A stretch of 64,000 bases of DNA from Acanthochlamys bracteata (Eukaryota > Streptophyta > Magnoliopsida > Pandanales > Velloziaceae), in the NCBI GenBank assembly GCA_019914995.1, contig CM034127.1, positions 3,844,001-3,908,000 of the forward strand, in the 5' to 3' direction. How positions within the stretch are numbered: the first letter of the stretch is position 1; every line of letters begins with the position of its first letter. Below the pieces are notes generated by a model, which saw nothing but the letters and a program-made list of their open reading frames with translations, made no database searches and was not told the DNA's origin. Shown one piece after another: positions 38,101 through 49,207 of the stretch. The position numbers were made by a program, and so were the translations under genes.

Positions 38101-41100
38101 GTTGAGTATTATGCGTAAGACCCTCAAATCCTTATTTAAGACTGGTTTTGATTCAAAGGTGCTTCTAAAGGTAGTCCAGAACTCCAACGATTTGGGGGAA
38201 AACCCCCATCAAAGAGGGATGCTATCGGAAGCACCTCTGATTCTTTAATGGGGTAAAACCCAAAAAAGACTAGCTCCTGGCATTATTAACATGAGATAAT
38301 TGGGTGGATCGGCTTTACATAACCAACAATTGTGGATGAAATATTGCATAATCAGCAACATGACCCTGTTAACATTTAGCTCGAGGATCACAAGGTTTAT
38401 GCTATAGCTTTTTTTTTTCTTTGCTTGTGTTTTGCTTGTGTAGGGTTTTTGAAGTTAAGTTCAAGGATATAAGTATTATTAAATTATGTTACTAGATTCC
38501 TTGTTGTCCTTAATGTGCATTTTTTGGTTGGTCTGTTAAAGGTTATAGTTCTTTGTTTTCAGCTTGCTCGATTGTCGGAAGATGACATGAATGCTGTCAG
38601 AAACATGAGATACTTGGGGGGGTCGGATTTGAAGAAGTCAGCAGGTGGACCATTCTCTCTGAAGTTTGACATTCACAAGGTGAAAAAAACTGTAACTCAC
38701 CAATTATTTACTTACGAGTATTTTTTCTGCAAATGGTAAGTTGTGTGACAAGATGGTTTTATGTACTTGTTCTATCAGAAGAAGCATAAAACTCGCAAAG
38801 TACGTAATGAGGAAGAAGAGATATGGCAACTATCAAAGTTCTATCCCATGATTGAGGTTTGTTGTCAAAATTTTAAGTCGCAATGTACCTTGTTTTGGTA
38901 GCTACGTAGATGCTTTCCTCTTTTGTATGTGAAGGTCATTTTGTGCTACACAGTTTTCTCAGAAGAGCATAAGAACCTTTTTTTTTTTTGGCAGACTAAT
39001 CTTTACCTTGCATGTATTTGAGAATTTTTATCTTGTATGAGCCTCTTACAGTATGCTAAACCGTTCACAGGGTCTAAACTAGAGGTTATCGTGGATCCAC
39101 TTGGACTTTACTTTTGAGTTATTAATGGTCTTGTCGGATGTTTCTTTTAACATTTTCCTCACAATTTTAATTAAGATTATGTGCTCTTGCATTAACAGAT
39201 CAGAGAAAGGCATATGCATATCCTTCTAGGATTGCAAAGAATAATTCTATACAGAACATTTCCTTGGACCTCTTTGGTGGTGGGTGTGACTTAGTAACTC
39301 GAGGCATGTTTTGAATTCATTGCCTGCATGTTGACTGCTATGGGAATGCTACTTAGTAGTTTTGTTTTGTTCGGAATGTTGTTTGTTTGGTTTGGCTACA
39401 TCATCAATTGACCATAACTTTCATTATCTGATTTGTAAAATTCTGAGAGAAATATTGTATCTATTCATTACAATTGAACAGAAAGAGTGCATACCTCTGA
39501 CAGACTACACTCCTATCTTTTGCCAACTCATTAGAGGATCTGTACCTCTTGTTAACAAAGGAACCAGATACTGATTAACTTTTTATAATCCGATAAAGAG
39601 TTGTTATTTATAGCCCAACATGAAAGAAACATTACCTAACCAGAAAATACCTAGAAGTCATTCCTAAACAAAGCCCATATTTAGTAATAATTCTGATATA
39701 ATAAAATTCTCTACCAAATTGAACTCTTAGCTAATTGGACTCTACCTAATTTAACCCAAGTTTGACTGCATATCTACATCAACTATGCCAGCTGGTCCAG
39801 TTTACTCGGTCTCCCGGTCTATTATACTCATATAATATAGCAAGTCTTTGGACATTGAGGGCATATATTTGGCAATTTGTAGAGTAATTAAATGTTCTTT
39901 GAGTGTGATAAGCACACTGCTGCTTTCTCTTCTGCATAACACAATCTGAGTCATCCGACTTACAAAATAGTTCTGTGTTTCATCTTCATCTGCATCTATT
40001 TGCTTTTCCATCTTAAGTTTCTGTACTGCTTCTTTGAGACCATTACCGAATGTAGTAATTTCAATGATCCTGTTTTTGACTGGGTTCCACTCTTGTAATG
40101 GATTTACAAAGTTCTGATGAGTTCCTCCGAATTCTGCTTAACACTTTATGAGAACTTTTCTTAAATAAATTTTCTTTGGAGATTTTTTCTAGGAACCCGG
40201 AAGAGTGATCCAAGATACAAGGATTGCAGCTTTAGAGAAGCTATTGTCAAAAGGAGAACTAGGCTTCCCTTTTCGAATTTTAGTTTACTCTGTTAAGGAT
40301 GCTATGCTTCACCTTTGAAGCTCGTCTGAGCTGTTAACTTTCTCAGTTGACATCTCTTTACAGAACATTGGGGTTCACGGGCAAGGGTTAGTGACCGCAG
40401 CAATTCGACAACAATTGTGGAAATTCTGGAATTGAATGACTGCTGCTGTTTTCAAAGAATAAAGTTCTATCCAAATTATAGTTGTTGGTTTATATGACAA
40501 ATAAGCTACATTATTTTGTGTAAATTTGAATTTGAGATTGACAAATTAGTCATATGTTTGTAGTGGCTCTCTATTAATACTTTGTGGACTACCTATTGAT
40601 TGACTCTTTGGTTTAACTGTAAGATTTGACTTTGCTACTAGGTGCTGGCATTTGATTTTCTGTTTCCTTGCAGGAGCTGATTGAAAAACTTAGTAAAGGT
40701 GAACTGCCAAAGACTGAGTATTCATGCATGAATGACCCAAGTCCAACCTTTCATGGAACTTCTCCAAGCATATCAAGCACATCCAGCCCATCCTACCGAA
40801 CAAACCAATCAAACCCCATTCACTCAATGAGATCAAGGCGGACTGCCACATGGGCTAGGCCTCGAAATTCTGACGATGGTTACTCAAGGTATTTGATTAT
40901 ACAGAATGGATGATTTCGTTTATGTCAGAGTGATCCTATGTTTTAGCACAGTAAATGCTCCCATACTTAATATTTCTTTTCCTTTAATTGTAGAAAAACC
41001 TATGATATAGTCCGATATAATAATTGAAGTAAGTGACATCTGATATAATAATTGAATTAAGTGACATAAGTCACATAACTGTTGTCTCTAGACTATTTGT

Positions 41101-42162
41101 CAAGAAAAGTCTATTTGTATCTGTATCTTATCTCATTAGAATCCTGGACGGTGTTTACAGTAGACCAGCTTCTTCAAGAGATCATAATATGTTGTGGTCA
41201 TCATGCAACCTCTGGTTTTTCAGTGTCTTAAACATACTGGCCCTCTTGTTACTTTAGGGACTGATATACTGGTAAACAATTTTCCCTACTTGTTTCCAAC
41301 TTTTCAGATTTTGCAAACATGCTTACTTCATACCTGTCTACTATACTGCAATGGTCTCCTATGCTTATCATATAGTGCAATGGTTTATATATCTACTTGA
41401 AATGAAATGGGCTTTGCAGTGATTCCATCCTGAGGCATGAATCTAGTGATTTTAAGAAGATGGGCCAGCGCATCTTTGTCTTTATAATTGGTGGAGCCAC
41501 TCGATCTGAGGTGATCAACTCCCCTTCCTTTTCTTTCTTATTTCATGTGTCTGTTTGTTTTAGGTAAATACTTACCTATAGCTTCAAATACCTTTATCAG
41601 CTTCGAGTAGCACACAAGCTCACTTCAAAATTGAGGAGAGAAATCATTCTTGGCTCAACTAGTCTGGATGATCCTCGCCAGTTTATTGCGGTCAGTATGA
41701 CAAACTTGTCTGTGATGTCTTTGTGGCTATTCTGGTATTAGCTTATGTAGGTGAAAGATCCCCAGGTATTGAAACAGTTTTTGAACTTGTCCATAAGGTG
41801 CCATCCATGTTGTAGTTTGTATAAGAAATTTCCGTGGTTGTTGTCATCCTTTGGGAAATGCATTTTTTTAAGAAATGGGATTTGTTTGCCAGATCTAAGT
41901 TACTGATTTAGCTCAAATTAGTATGGCCAAAGAATAGAGTTAGTTGTTGCTGATGCCGTAGCGCATGAAATCATATGTTATGTAACTTGAGGTTAAAATG
42001 ATCAAATTTACTCTTAACAAGACCTATTTGTGACAGACTATTTTGAAAGAAATGCAATAGATAAATGGCAGGTAAAGCTCCTCATCTTTTATTTACTTGA
42101 AACTGCAGAAAGTGAGGAAGCTGACAGCTGAAGAAATTTCATTGGATGACCTTCAAATTTGA
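29169..42162 (+). CDS. KEU: KEULE-type Sec1/Munc18 (SM) protein, 21 exons
   Basis: Exons: 29169-29238, 30594-30652, 30776-30857, 30950-31028, 32921-32971, 33069-33165, 33339-33371, 33570-33698, 34581-34775, 34874-34957, 35049-35147, 35232-35308, 36690-36786, 37169-37294, 37390-37485, 38563-38679, 38779-38856, 40674-40888, 41420-41510, 41601-41690, 42109-42162. They total 2019 nt and encode 672 residues, close to Arabidopsis KEULE. All junctions are GT-AG. The Sec1 domain spans most of the protein. Marks are [155 protein letters not shown] and [16 protein letters not shown], ending LDDLQI. SM proteins bind syntaxins (KNOLLE for KEULE) and drive cell-plate and secretory vesicle fusion. Confidence 0.95.
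39479..40137 (-). other. Possible antisense insertion relic inside KEULE intron 17
   Basis: On the minus strand a frame is open from 40137 to 39802 (111 codons) with protein-like composition ([38 protein letters not shown]). Further down the minus strand there is a TATAAATA string near 39610 and leader-like DNA, which could be the end of a retroelement. I cannot assign a family. It lies within the 1817-base intron 38857-40673. Confidence 0.25.
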
Positions 42163-43270
42163 TATTATGCTACAGCTTTAGCTCAACTTTCACAAATACG
42201 TTTTACTTGTTTGTATAGCTCCTTACTGCCATTATTTTTAGTAAATTACTAGGCAGTCAGATATTTTTTAGGTGTTTAAAGACTGGCTGTGTTTTCGTTT
42301 TTAAAGTTTTAATGTGCAAAACAAACAGCTGAGTGTAAATTATGATTGTCACTGTTGTAATGTAAAAAACCTTGTAATGAAAACCTAGAGATTGAGAATG
42401 TTGGTGTATTATTTCATTGCACACTTGGTAGAAGCTGCATCTGCTGTGGCATTTTGAGCTGGTTTGCATAATCTAGAGGTGATGAGCAGCATGGAGTAAC
42501 GACTTGCCATACGCAGCATATCTTGTAGGCTGTTTCATTAACTTGGGTGCCCAGATTGATATTGACATGTCTACCAACATAATTATCTTGCCTGCTTCAT
42601 TTCTTAAAGTAAAACTACTAACTGACGTTGCTTCATGTTTGAACGTGCTTCCGGTGTCACTTTGAAGCAGGTTGCTTCAATGTTGTACAGACTTCAGTCT
42701 ATCTCTGGAAAGTTTGTTTTCCAGCTTCAAGTTCTTTTACGACTCTTCTGTTTGTTCAGAACCCATCTTACGCCTTGGTGCGAAGAAGTTTTACATCTGT
42801 TCCTCAGAGTCTGCCAATCAACCTGTTTGCAGTTTTAAATTATGGAGATAAATGCCAGCATGTTTTTCGTGATTACTATAAGATTTGTAAAATGAGAGAC
42901 ACACATGATGTGTTAGAGCGATCGAGCGTCTCCGGATTGGAAAATTAAGGCAGTCTAGCAATGGATGAGTGTTTCAAAAGCGCGAGAATTTGTTCACCTT
43001 CAATAGATTAAACTTATCCTAAGATCTGCTACATAGAAAATTATATTTGCACAAGGCTCTTGTGTTTTGCTTTGATATTTGGGGTTTGTGTTTTAAATTT
43101 TTAATATTCAACATGTGATTTTTCTTTCAAGTAATAAACTTTCAAATTAACATCTTGTACTTTTTATAAAGATTTACTTTTATAATTTATTTTAAAATTT
43201 ATTTTAAAAAATTGCTTTACAGAAAAAGCATCATTAATGTTTGATCAAGTATTTCTTTTAAGCTGAGTTA

Positions 43271-43502
43271 GGGTTTGTCTGGAAGTTCTTTAAATAAGAA
43301 ACTTTTTTCAAAGAAAACTCAGTTTAGAATTTTTGAAAAGCAAATTTAATTTTTTATTTCAAAAAATAATGAAATTTCTATATGTAAATATAAATTTACA
43401 TATATTTTTAAATTAAAAAAATTTTAAATATTGTAAAAAATTAATTATAAAATATAAAAATTTTAAATGGCATGAAATAGTTCGAAATGCACTGAACAGC
43501 CC
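43271..43502. repeat. AT-rich MITE-like element
   Basis: Bounded on the left by GGGTTTGTCTGGAAGTTCTT and on the right by GTTCGAAATGCACTGAACAGCCC, whose reverse complement begins GGGCTGTTCAG. The interior is almost pure A/T. End similarity is partial, so the element is decayed. Confidence 0.4.
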
Positions 43503-43903
43503 ATAAGGTTTCATTTTATAATGCTGAAACTTATCAAAAGTCATATAAAAAAGCTGCTGTTAAAAAAATTGCTATTATAATATGTTGTAAAACATATTTG
43601 ATAACTGTTTGATAAAACACTACTGAAGAAATTGTAATTTTTCTTGTAAAACATGACGAAAATAAACATTCAAGTAATATCTTTCCATTGTAGTATCTTT
43701 CTAATGCTCATAACACCACCTTCAAATTTTAGGTGGTGGAGACTTGGAGTGTTTAATATAATCACCGTAGGGATAAGAAGTACGTATTTCCAGATTATCT
43801 AAATAATTTTCTGAATTTGATAGATGTGTAATAATTTAATATATATTGCCATAAGGGAAACTAGTTCTTTAGGATTATTACAGCTAAAGAAGAAGTTGAT
43901 TGA

Positions 43904-43957
43904 CAAGAAAATTTAAATTTTTTTCACTCATCAAGAAAATTTAAATTTTTTCACTCA
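43904..43957. repeat. Short tandem duplication
   Basis: Two 26-27-base copies (43904-43930, 43932-43957), each CAAGAAAATTTAAATTT followed by a T run and CACTCA. They differ only in T-run length. Confidence 0.8.
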
Positions 43958-44099
43958 AATATTCAAAACTAAATAAGAATCAGTTCCTAATAATATCTTA
44001 TGTAATAAGAATATCAAATTCATAAATAATATGAAATATCTTGGACCATCATATACATAAAAGATTTCGAATTTGTATTTTATCCAATTCCTTTTTTTT

Positions 44100-44480
44100 T
44101 GAGCCCGTATTGTTAAGAATGTGTTTTAATTACACAGAATTTATTTTTTTGCTAAAATTTGAATTCGAATTAACTTTTTTATTTCAATTTATATCGAACT
44201 CATTGAATTCATTTTAATCCACTTATTACCGAAAGGCAATTACTAAATTCAATTTCATAAAACTCACTTTCTACTAATTAAAATATTTTTTTTGAAATGT
44301 TTTAATTATTTTCGAAGTCTACTTTTTGTTTCATATATTAAATTTAACATTTTACGTATTTAAACTATCACTCCGAATTCTAATTTTTTTCTATTCGAAT
44401 ACTAATTTTATTAAAATTTTACTTTAAATTTCACTTTACGTATTTTAATTATTATTACGAACATACTTTTATCAAATTTT
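44100..44480. repeat. Dispersed AT-rich repeat, copy 1 (left of the wax synthase cluster)
   Basis: Its core at 44256-44289 (ATAAAACTCACTTTC, then AATTAAAATATTTT) matches 48612-48645 in roughly 30 of 34 positions. Both copies sit in similar TTTTAATT/GAATT-rich surroundings. The element type and exact ends are not resolved. Confidence 0.4.
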
Positions 44481-44758
44481 ACTACTCATCCAACTTTATT
44501 TTCACCATTTGTAAAATACCAATTTTATATGATTAAAATATGTCCATACTGAAGAATAAGCCATTAAGAGATTCAAATGCTCGAAATTTTAGTTTATTTT
44601 ATTAGAATTAGAGTTTTGAAATAGTTGACATATTTTAAATATAACTAAATTGAAAATTACACTTTTAAATTACTGTAGCGAAACTCTCTCAGAATCCAAT
44701 GCTGATCTCTACTTTCCCAAATTAACTTCGGTTTCACTGAAGCAATCAGTAAAAGAGA

Positions 44759-45800
44759 TTAAAGGCTAATCTGAAAGTTGACCAGGGCAGTAATTGCTTT
44801 CGCCCAAGATTTCAACCACCCGGCAATGACTTTGAACTCCTCGATGGATTTGGTGTCAATCTCCAGTCTCACGAGCGGAGGAAAGAACAACCAAGCTGCC
44901 GTCAATGCTACAAACCCTACGGACAGCGGCGCCGCCACGGCTGGGTGTATTACCAGACCCCACCGCTGTCGTGCCTGCCGCTCTGCAACCATGCATAGCC
45001 CGTGTAGCAGGAAGAAGCAAGTCAGCTCACCCGTAGGTATTGCAAATTTCCCGAGGTAGATGAATACCATGAGTTCGTGCATGATCCCGGAGATTAAGAA
45101 TGTAGAGAGTATAGCTAAGTCGGTGCCCCAGAGTGCACGCACAGGGATGTAGACGGAGGGCCGGAGTATGTTAGTGACCATCAGATTCCAACGCCGACCC
45201 CAAAAATCTTGCAACGATGCGGAGAGATACGGAGCATCGAACTGTGGCGCTAACTCAAGGCCTAGCAGCTTCCGAGCTAACGCCGCTGAGAGCGCAAGCA
45301 TTACTTCGAGCGTGAGATATATGTGGCAGCAGTAGATAGCTATGAGAAGGTATGGGTGAATCGAATCCTTGTAGCTGTAGAGCGAGAGGATGACTGGTAA
45401 TAACGCTGCATTTAGGACTGTTGAATTGATGAACGGTAATGGTGACGGCGATAGCGATAGCGATGACTTTTTTTCTTCGCTGGGATCGCGTACTTCGACT
45501 GGAAGACAGGTAATGGAAATAAACGCGAGCAGAGAAAGAGAAGGATGGAGTGGGCCAGCACCAAAGGCGAGGAGAGCGAGCTTAAAACATAGCAAGCCAG
45601 CCGAGAAAGAAACCGGCATCGCCCCGGAGCTGGACCGAACTGAAGCAAAACGGTAGAATGGAAACTATAACGATTGCCGGCAGGAGGGCAAGCAAACGTT
45701 GAGTGCCAGGAGATAGTTTGGAGGAAGCCCAGCGAGCATAAGTCGCTAGAACCGCCATGGATAACGAAACAAAAACAAACATCTGGCCCTCTCCCTCCAT
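44759..45800 (-). CDS. Wax synthase-like MBOAT acyltransferase interrupted by a one-base frameshift
   Basis: Two overlapping minus-strand frames make one gene. The ATG at 45800 opens 72 codons (MEGEGQMFVF to GFFLGWLAMF, stop). The frame needed from KLALLAFGAGPLHPS onward is shifted by one and runs to the TAA at 44761-44759. Alignment with the paralogue at 46303-47307 (FFLGWLGIFKLALLSFGSGP) places an extra base in the A-run 45584-45587 (T-run on the coding strand). Otherwise the product would be about the same length as the paralogue. The family makes wax esters from fatty alcohol and acyl-CoA in the ER membrane. Conserved marks are DFWGRRWNLMV, SGIMHELMVFIY (with the MBOAT-type His) and LTCFFLLHGLCMV, plus many hydrophobic segments. 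It is either a recent pseudogene or a homopolymer sequencing error; an in-frame ATG at 45609 could give a shortened protein. Confidence 0.7.
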
Positions 45801-46302
45801 TGGTCAACAGGCTAGGAACTTAGGAAAGGGACCTGAAGTGAGCAGCCCTTACCCCCACAAGTAACAAGCAATGATTTTGGTTTATGTCAATACGTCATGT
45901 TGCCAATGTACAAGTCGATGATTTTTAACAAAATTCTTGAACATTGATACAGCTAAACTCTGATCTGTACATGGGATTTGACCTTGTTAGTTGCCGCTGA
46001 TGCTTGAGATCTCAAATAATTAAGGATTGATTACTATTCTTTCTTAATTTAACTATAGCAAGTGGGTTATAGGTTAAGGTATGGTGCGGACTCTGACTAA
46101 AAATTAGAACAACATATGATGAAGACTAACTTGGTCACATGGACGATAAAAAGACTATAGTTCTAATACAAAATTACCTTAGATTTTCATGGAGATATAG
46201 TTGCTATGATATCGGACTTCAAAAGAGGCTCGAGTTTTCTGGAAGTAGTGGTGTTTTACCACCCAAAGACCGCAAATTTTGGTTACCGAGAAGTTAAAAT
46301 GC
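45801..46302. other. Spacer between wax synthase paralogues
   Basis: About 0.5 kb without an open frame. It should hold the promoter of the left paralogue and the 3' UTR of the right one, since both are on the minus strand. Confidence 0.5.
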
Positions 46303-47307
46303 TCACCATGACCAGGGTGCCCATATTAAACCATTGACTGCCGCCAACTCCTCGAACATTTTTGTTTTTATATCAGTTCTCATAATGGGAGGAAAGAACA
46401 GCCAGGCTCCCGTTACCGCGACGAAACCCACCGTCAGCGGTGCTGCCAGCGCCGGGTGCACCGCAATCTGCCACTTTCGCCGTGCCTTGTTCTCCACCAC
46501 CAAGCAGAGTCCGTGTAGCAAGAAGAAGCAAGTCAATTCCCCGGTAGGCTTCGCGAAGTTAGGCAACATGTAGAAGTATACCATGACCTCATGCATGACA
46601 CCCGATACAAGGAATGTAGCTAGTACAGCAACCTCTTTACCCCAGCGAGCACGCGTTGGAGAGTAAACAGAGAGGCGGAGTATTTTGGTGACCATCAGAT
46701 TCCAACGCCGGCCCCAAAAGTCCTGGAGAGAGGTTGAGAGATACGGCGCGTCGAACTGTGGCTCAAGGTCAAGTCCTAACACTGTCCTTGTAATCACCGA
46801 TGTGAACGCTAGGATCACATCGAGCACAAGGTAGAGATGGATGCTGTAGAGAATGTTGAGGAGGAAAGGGGAAATGGATTCCTTGTAGCGGTAGAGCGAG
46901 AGGACTAGTGCTAGTAGCACAGTGTTGACAGATCCTGAGTTAATGAAAGGATGCTGCGGTGATGTTTTCTCCTCTTTCCTGAGCTCCTGGAGCTTGACAG
47001 GGAGACAAGCGATGGAGATGAAAGTAAGCAAAGGAAGAGAAGGATGGAGTGGTCCGGAGCCGAAGGACAGAAGGGCGAGCTTGAATATACCAAGCCATCC
47101 AAGAAAGAACGCGGCGATTCCACAGAGATGGACGGACGAGAACGAGAAGGGAAGAAGTTCGACGACAGCCATCGCTGGAAGGAGAGCAAGAAGCCGGTAA
47201 GTGCCGGGAGGGAACTTGTACGATGCCCAACGAGCGTAGATCATTACCACCGCGGCACATACGGAAACAGCGAGAATGCTCTTGCATTCTTTCTCCATCA
47301 AGCTCAT
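46303..47307 (-). CDS. Wax synthase-like long-chain-alcohol O-fatty-acyltransferase (intact paralogue)
   Basis: A single minus-strand frame of 334 residues from the ATG at 47307, or 331 from the ATG at 47298 (MEKECKSIL), which aligns best with the paralogue start. The upstream TTG codon at 47334 is not a start. The protein is highly hydrophobic with about eight membrane segments. Marks are YARWASYKFPPGTYRLLALLP, FGSGPLHPSLPLLTFIS, FDAPYLSTSLQDFWGRRWNL, SGVMHEVMVYFY (catalytic-type His) and PTGELTCFFLLHGLCLVVEN. The role is O-acylation of fatty alcohols (wax ester formation) or a related sterol/alcohol acyltransferase reaction in the ER; the actual substrate cannot be read from sequence. It is the only copy of three here that appears fully intact, and it has no intron, as is usual for this family. 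Confidence 0.9.
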   Translation of the reverse strand: MSLMEKECKSILAVSVCAAVVMIYARWASYKFPPGTYRLLALLPAMAVVELLPFSFSSVHLCGIAAFFLGWLGIFKLALLSFGSGPLHPSLPLLTFISIACLPVKLQELRKEEKTSPQHPFINSGSVNTVLLALVLSLYRYKESISPFLLNILYSIHLYLVLDVILAFTSVITRTVLGLDLEPQFDAPYLSTSLQDFWGRRWNLMVTKILRLSVYSPTRARWGKEVAVLATFLVSGVMHEVMVYFYMLPNFAKPTGELTCFFLLHGLCLVVENKARRKWQIAVHPALAAPLTVGFVAVTGAWLFFPPIMRTDIKTKMFEELAAVNGLIWAPWSW

Positions 47308-48034
47308 TGATTCTCGCTTTGCTCGTTGTTTCAATCTACTACTGATAAGAACAGATTAATCCGGCAAGGCTGTTGGAGCCCAACTGATGGTTAATAAGAA
47401 GATCGATATCCACGAGACAATAGCAATAGCAAAAACAAAGGTGATTGATTAGGCTAGTACGACAAGCAGCAGCATGACACTTCCTTGTCTATTTCTTAAC
47501 GGATACATATATATGATGATCAAGATGGTGGAACAGTTCTGTTCATTTGCAAAATGCGCTTGAAGGTAGTACCGAAGGTGATGTTTCAACTAAGATGTTG
47601 GAAATGTCCAATAATTGTTGTACCGCTGATCAACTTCAACTTTGATCAAATGATAGCCTTTTTCCATGTGAAAATGCGAGGATATAAAAAAAAGAAGATG
47701 TATAGTTATTATAACAGACTCGCCTATATATGTCCATGGTGAATTAAAACCATATTTACCTGAAGTTTGTGTTCAAAGTTGCAAACAAGCTTTGACGTGG
47801 AATTATTGTGCTGGATTGCAAATTAAAGCTCCACTTAAAAGTGTTGAATCTGGAGAATTGCCTCTTTTTCTTTAAAAAGAATTAATGAAATTAACTGCAT
47901 CTATGTTTCATAAGATGAAAAATTGGCTATGGTTTTCTTTATCAACAGTCTGTGATCAATGGTTTATTCATGTATCGTGATGGTATAAATTTATTATACA
48001 AGAGCCACATATTTTTGGTTACTGCAAACTGAAA
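47308..48034. other. Upstream region of the intact wax synthase gene
   Basis: Presumably holds the minus-strand promoter of the intact wax synthase gene. No reliable TATA box chosen and no coding frame of note. Confidence 0.45.
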
Positions 48035-48425
48035 AGGCCAACAATGGACCCGGCGGTGCTTCAAACTATAGAGCCACTGCCCCTAGTTCCTTGAGCATTC
48101 TCGATTCCATCTCAGTTCTCATAAAAGGTGGGAAAGAATAGCCAGGCTCCAGATACGGACAAGAACCCCGCGGTCAACGGTACCACTACCGCTGGGTGCG
48201 CCACAATCTGCCAATTCCGCCGCGTAGAGTCCGTACGTTCAGCAGGAAGTACCAAGTTAACTCCCTGGTAAGCTTCCCAAAAGGTAAGATGTAGAAGAAT
48301 ACCATGACCTCGTGCAAGATACCGGACAGGAGGAATGTAGCTAGCATGTGGCAGCTTCTTTCCCCCAGCGAGTACGCAGTGGAAAGTAAACTGAGCGGCG
48401 GATTATGTTGGTAGCCATAATATTC
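48035..48425 (-). pseudogene. Wax synthase-like pseudogene fragment (C-terminal part only)
   Basis: The sequence aligns along its length with 46320-46695, the C-terminal third of the intact paralogue. Shared DNA includes TCAGTTCTCATAA, GCCAGGCTCC, GCTGGGTGCGCCACAATCTG, TACCATGACCTCGTGCA and AGGAATGTAGCTAG. It has lost about two dozen bases in the region matching 46475-46500 and has further small indels, so no long frame survives. Similarity stops near 48425, inside what should encode the RRWNLMV motif, where an AT-rich repeat begins. The N-terminal two thirds are missing. Confidence 0.85.
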
Positions 48426-48429
48426 TTAT

Positions 48430-48660
48430 GCTCGCAATTCAGTTACGTATATATTTTAATTTTATTGAATTTTATATATATTTTAGCTCTAATTTTACTT
48501 TCGAATTTTATTTTTATTTTTAACAAAATTATACTCTGAAATATACTTTATATATTTCAGTTATTATGTCAATTTTTTTTTTTTATGAAACTTTAATTTT
48601 GTAAAAATTTTCGTAAAACTCACTTTCACATAATTAAAATATTTTCTATGCTTGCCAATA
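48430..48660. repeat. Dispersed AT-rich repeat, copy 2 (abuts the wax synthase pseudogene)
   Basis: Shares the 34-base core (48612-48645) with 44256-44289. It begins where the pseudogene ends, which suggests that its insertion, or a deletion next to it, removed the rest of that gene. Confidence 0.4.
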
Positions 48661-48724
48661 TACCTAGCTAGTTGGGTTCATCGGTCAGGTAACTAATATA
48701 TGACTATTCTTTTGGCGTTATTAA

Positions 48725-49207
48725 TAGGGGGTGGCAAATTTCGATCCGGCTCAGAATCGATTCGAAAAAGTCGGATTCGAGTCGATCCGAAAATGATTCG
48801 AAATTTATCCGTTTAACTATTTATATAATATATATTACTTAATAATTAGAAAATAATAGCAAAAATTTTAAATTTAATTGTATATACATATTTTTTAATT
48901 TATCTTAATTTAACTAATTTTTATTTAAATTTATAAGTTTTGTCAAAATTTATAATTTTTTTAAATATATCATAATTAATAATTTATATATATTATTATT
49001 AAAAATTAATATTTATTATTTTTATTTTAATAATTTTAATTATTAAATAGGTCGATCCGAGTTTGATCCGGTTATAAATAGGTTGAGTTAGAGTTGATAA
49101 TTTTGATCTATATAAATAAATGAGTCGGATTAGAATTTAATAATTTTGATCCAATTATTATATGGATCGATACGAAACCGACACAGAAATCCGAATTGCC
49201 AACCCTA
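48725..49207. mobile_element. Non-autonomous hAT-type MITE
   Basis: Ends are TAGGGGGTGGCAAATTTCG on the left and CCGAATTGCCAACCCTA on the right. The reverse complement of the right end (TAGGGTTGGCAATTCGG) matches the left end closely. The flanking octamers GTTATTAA (48717-48724) and GTTGTTAG (49208-49215) agree at six of eight positions, as expected of an aged 8-base hAT target duplication. The 483-base interior has GATCCG/GATTCG-rich subterminal regions and an A/T core, with no transposase frame. Confidence 0.7.

Larger units (their letters stand above)
42163..44758. other. KEULE 3' flank and AT-rich spacer with repeats
   Basis: The first few hundred bases are probably KEULE 3' UTR. The spacer then becomes strongly AT-rich and carries a MITE-like element (43271-43502), a small tandem duplication (43904-43957) and a dispersed repeat (44100-44480) related to DNA beside the wax synthase pseudogene. 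No supported gene. Confidence 0.5.

Noticed and set aside
40192-40318. Possible alternative exon within KEULE intron 17 after a TTTTTTCTAG acceptor-like site
   Set aside because: Exon 17 joins exon 18 directly in frame and matches KEULE without it; no donor with a consistent frame was identified.
47308-47334. N-terminal extension of the intact wax synthase
   Set aside because: The frame extends upstream only through a TTG codon; the first ATG is at 47307, so the longer start is not supported.
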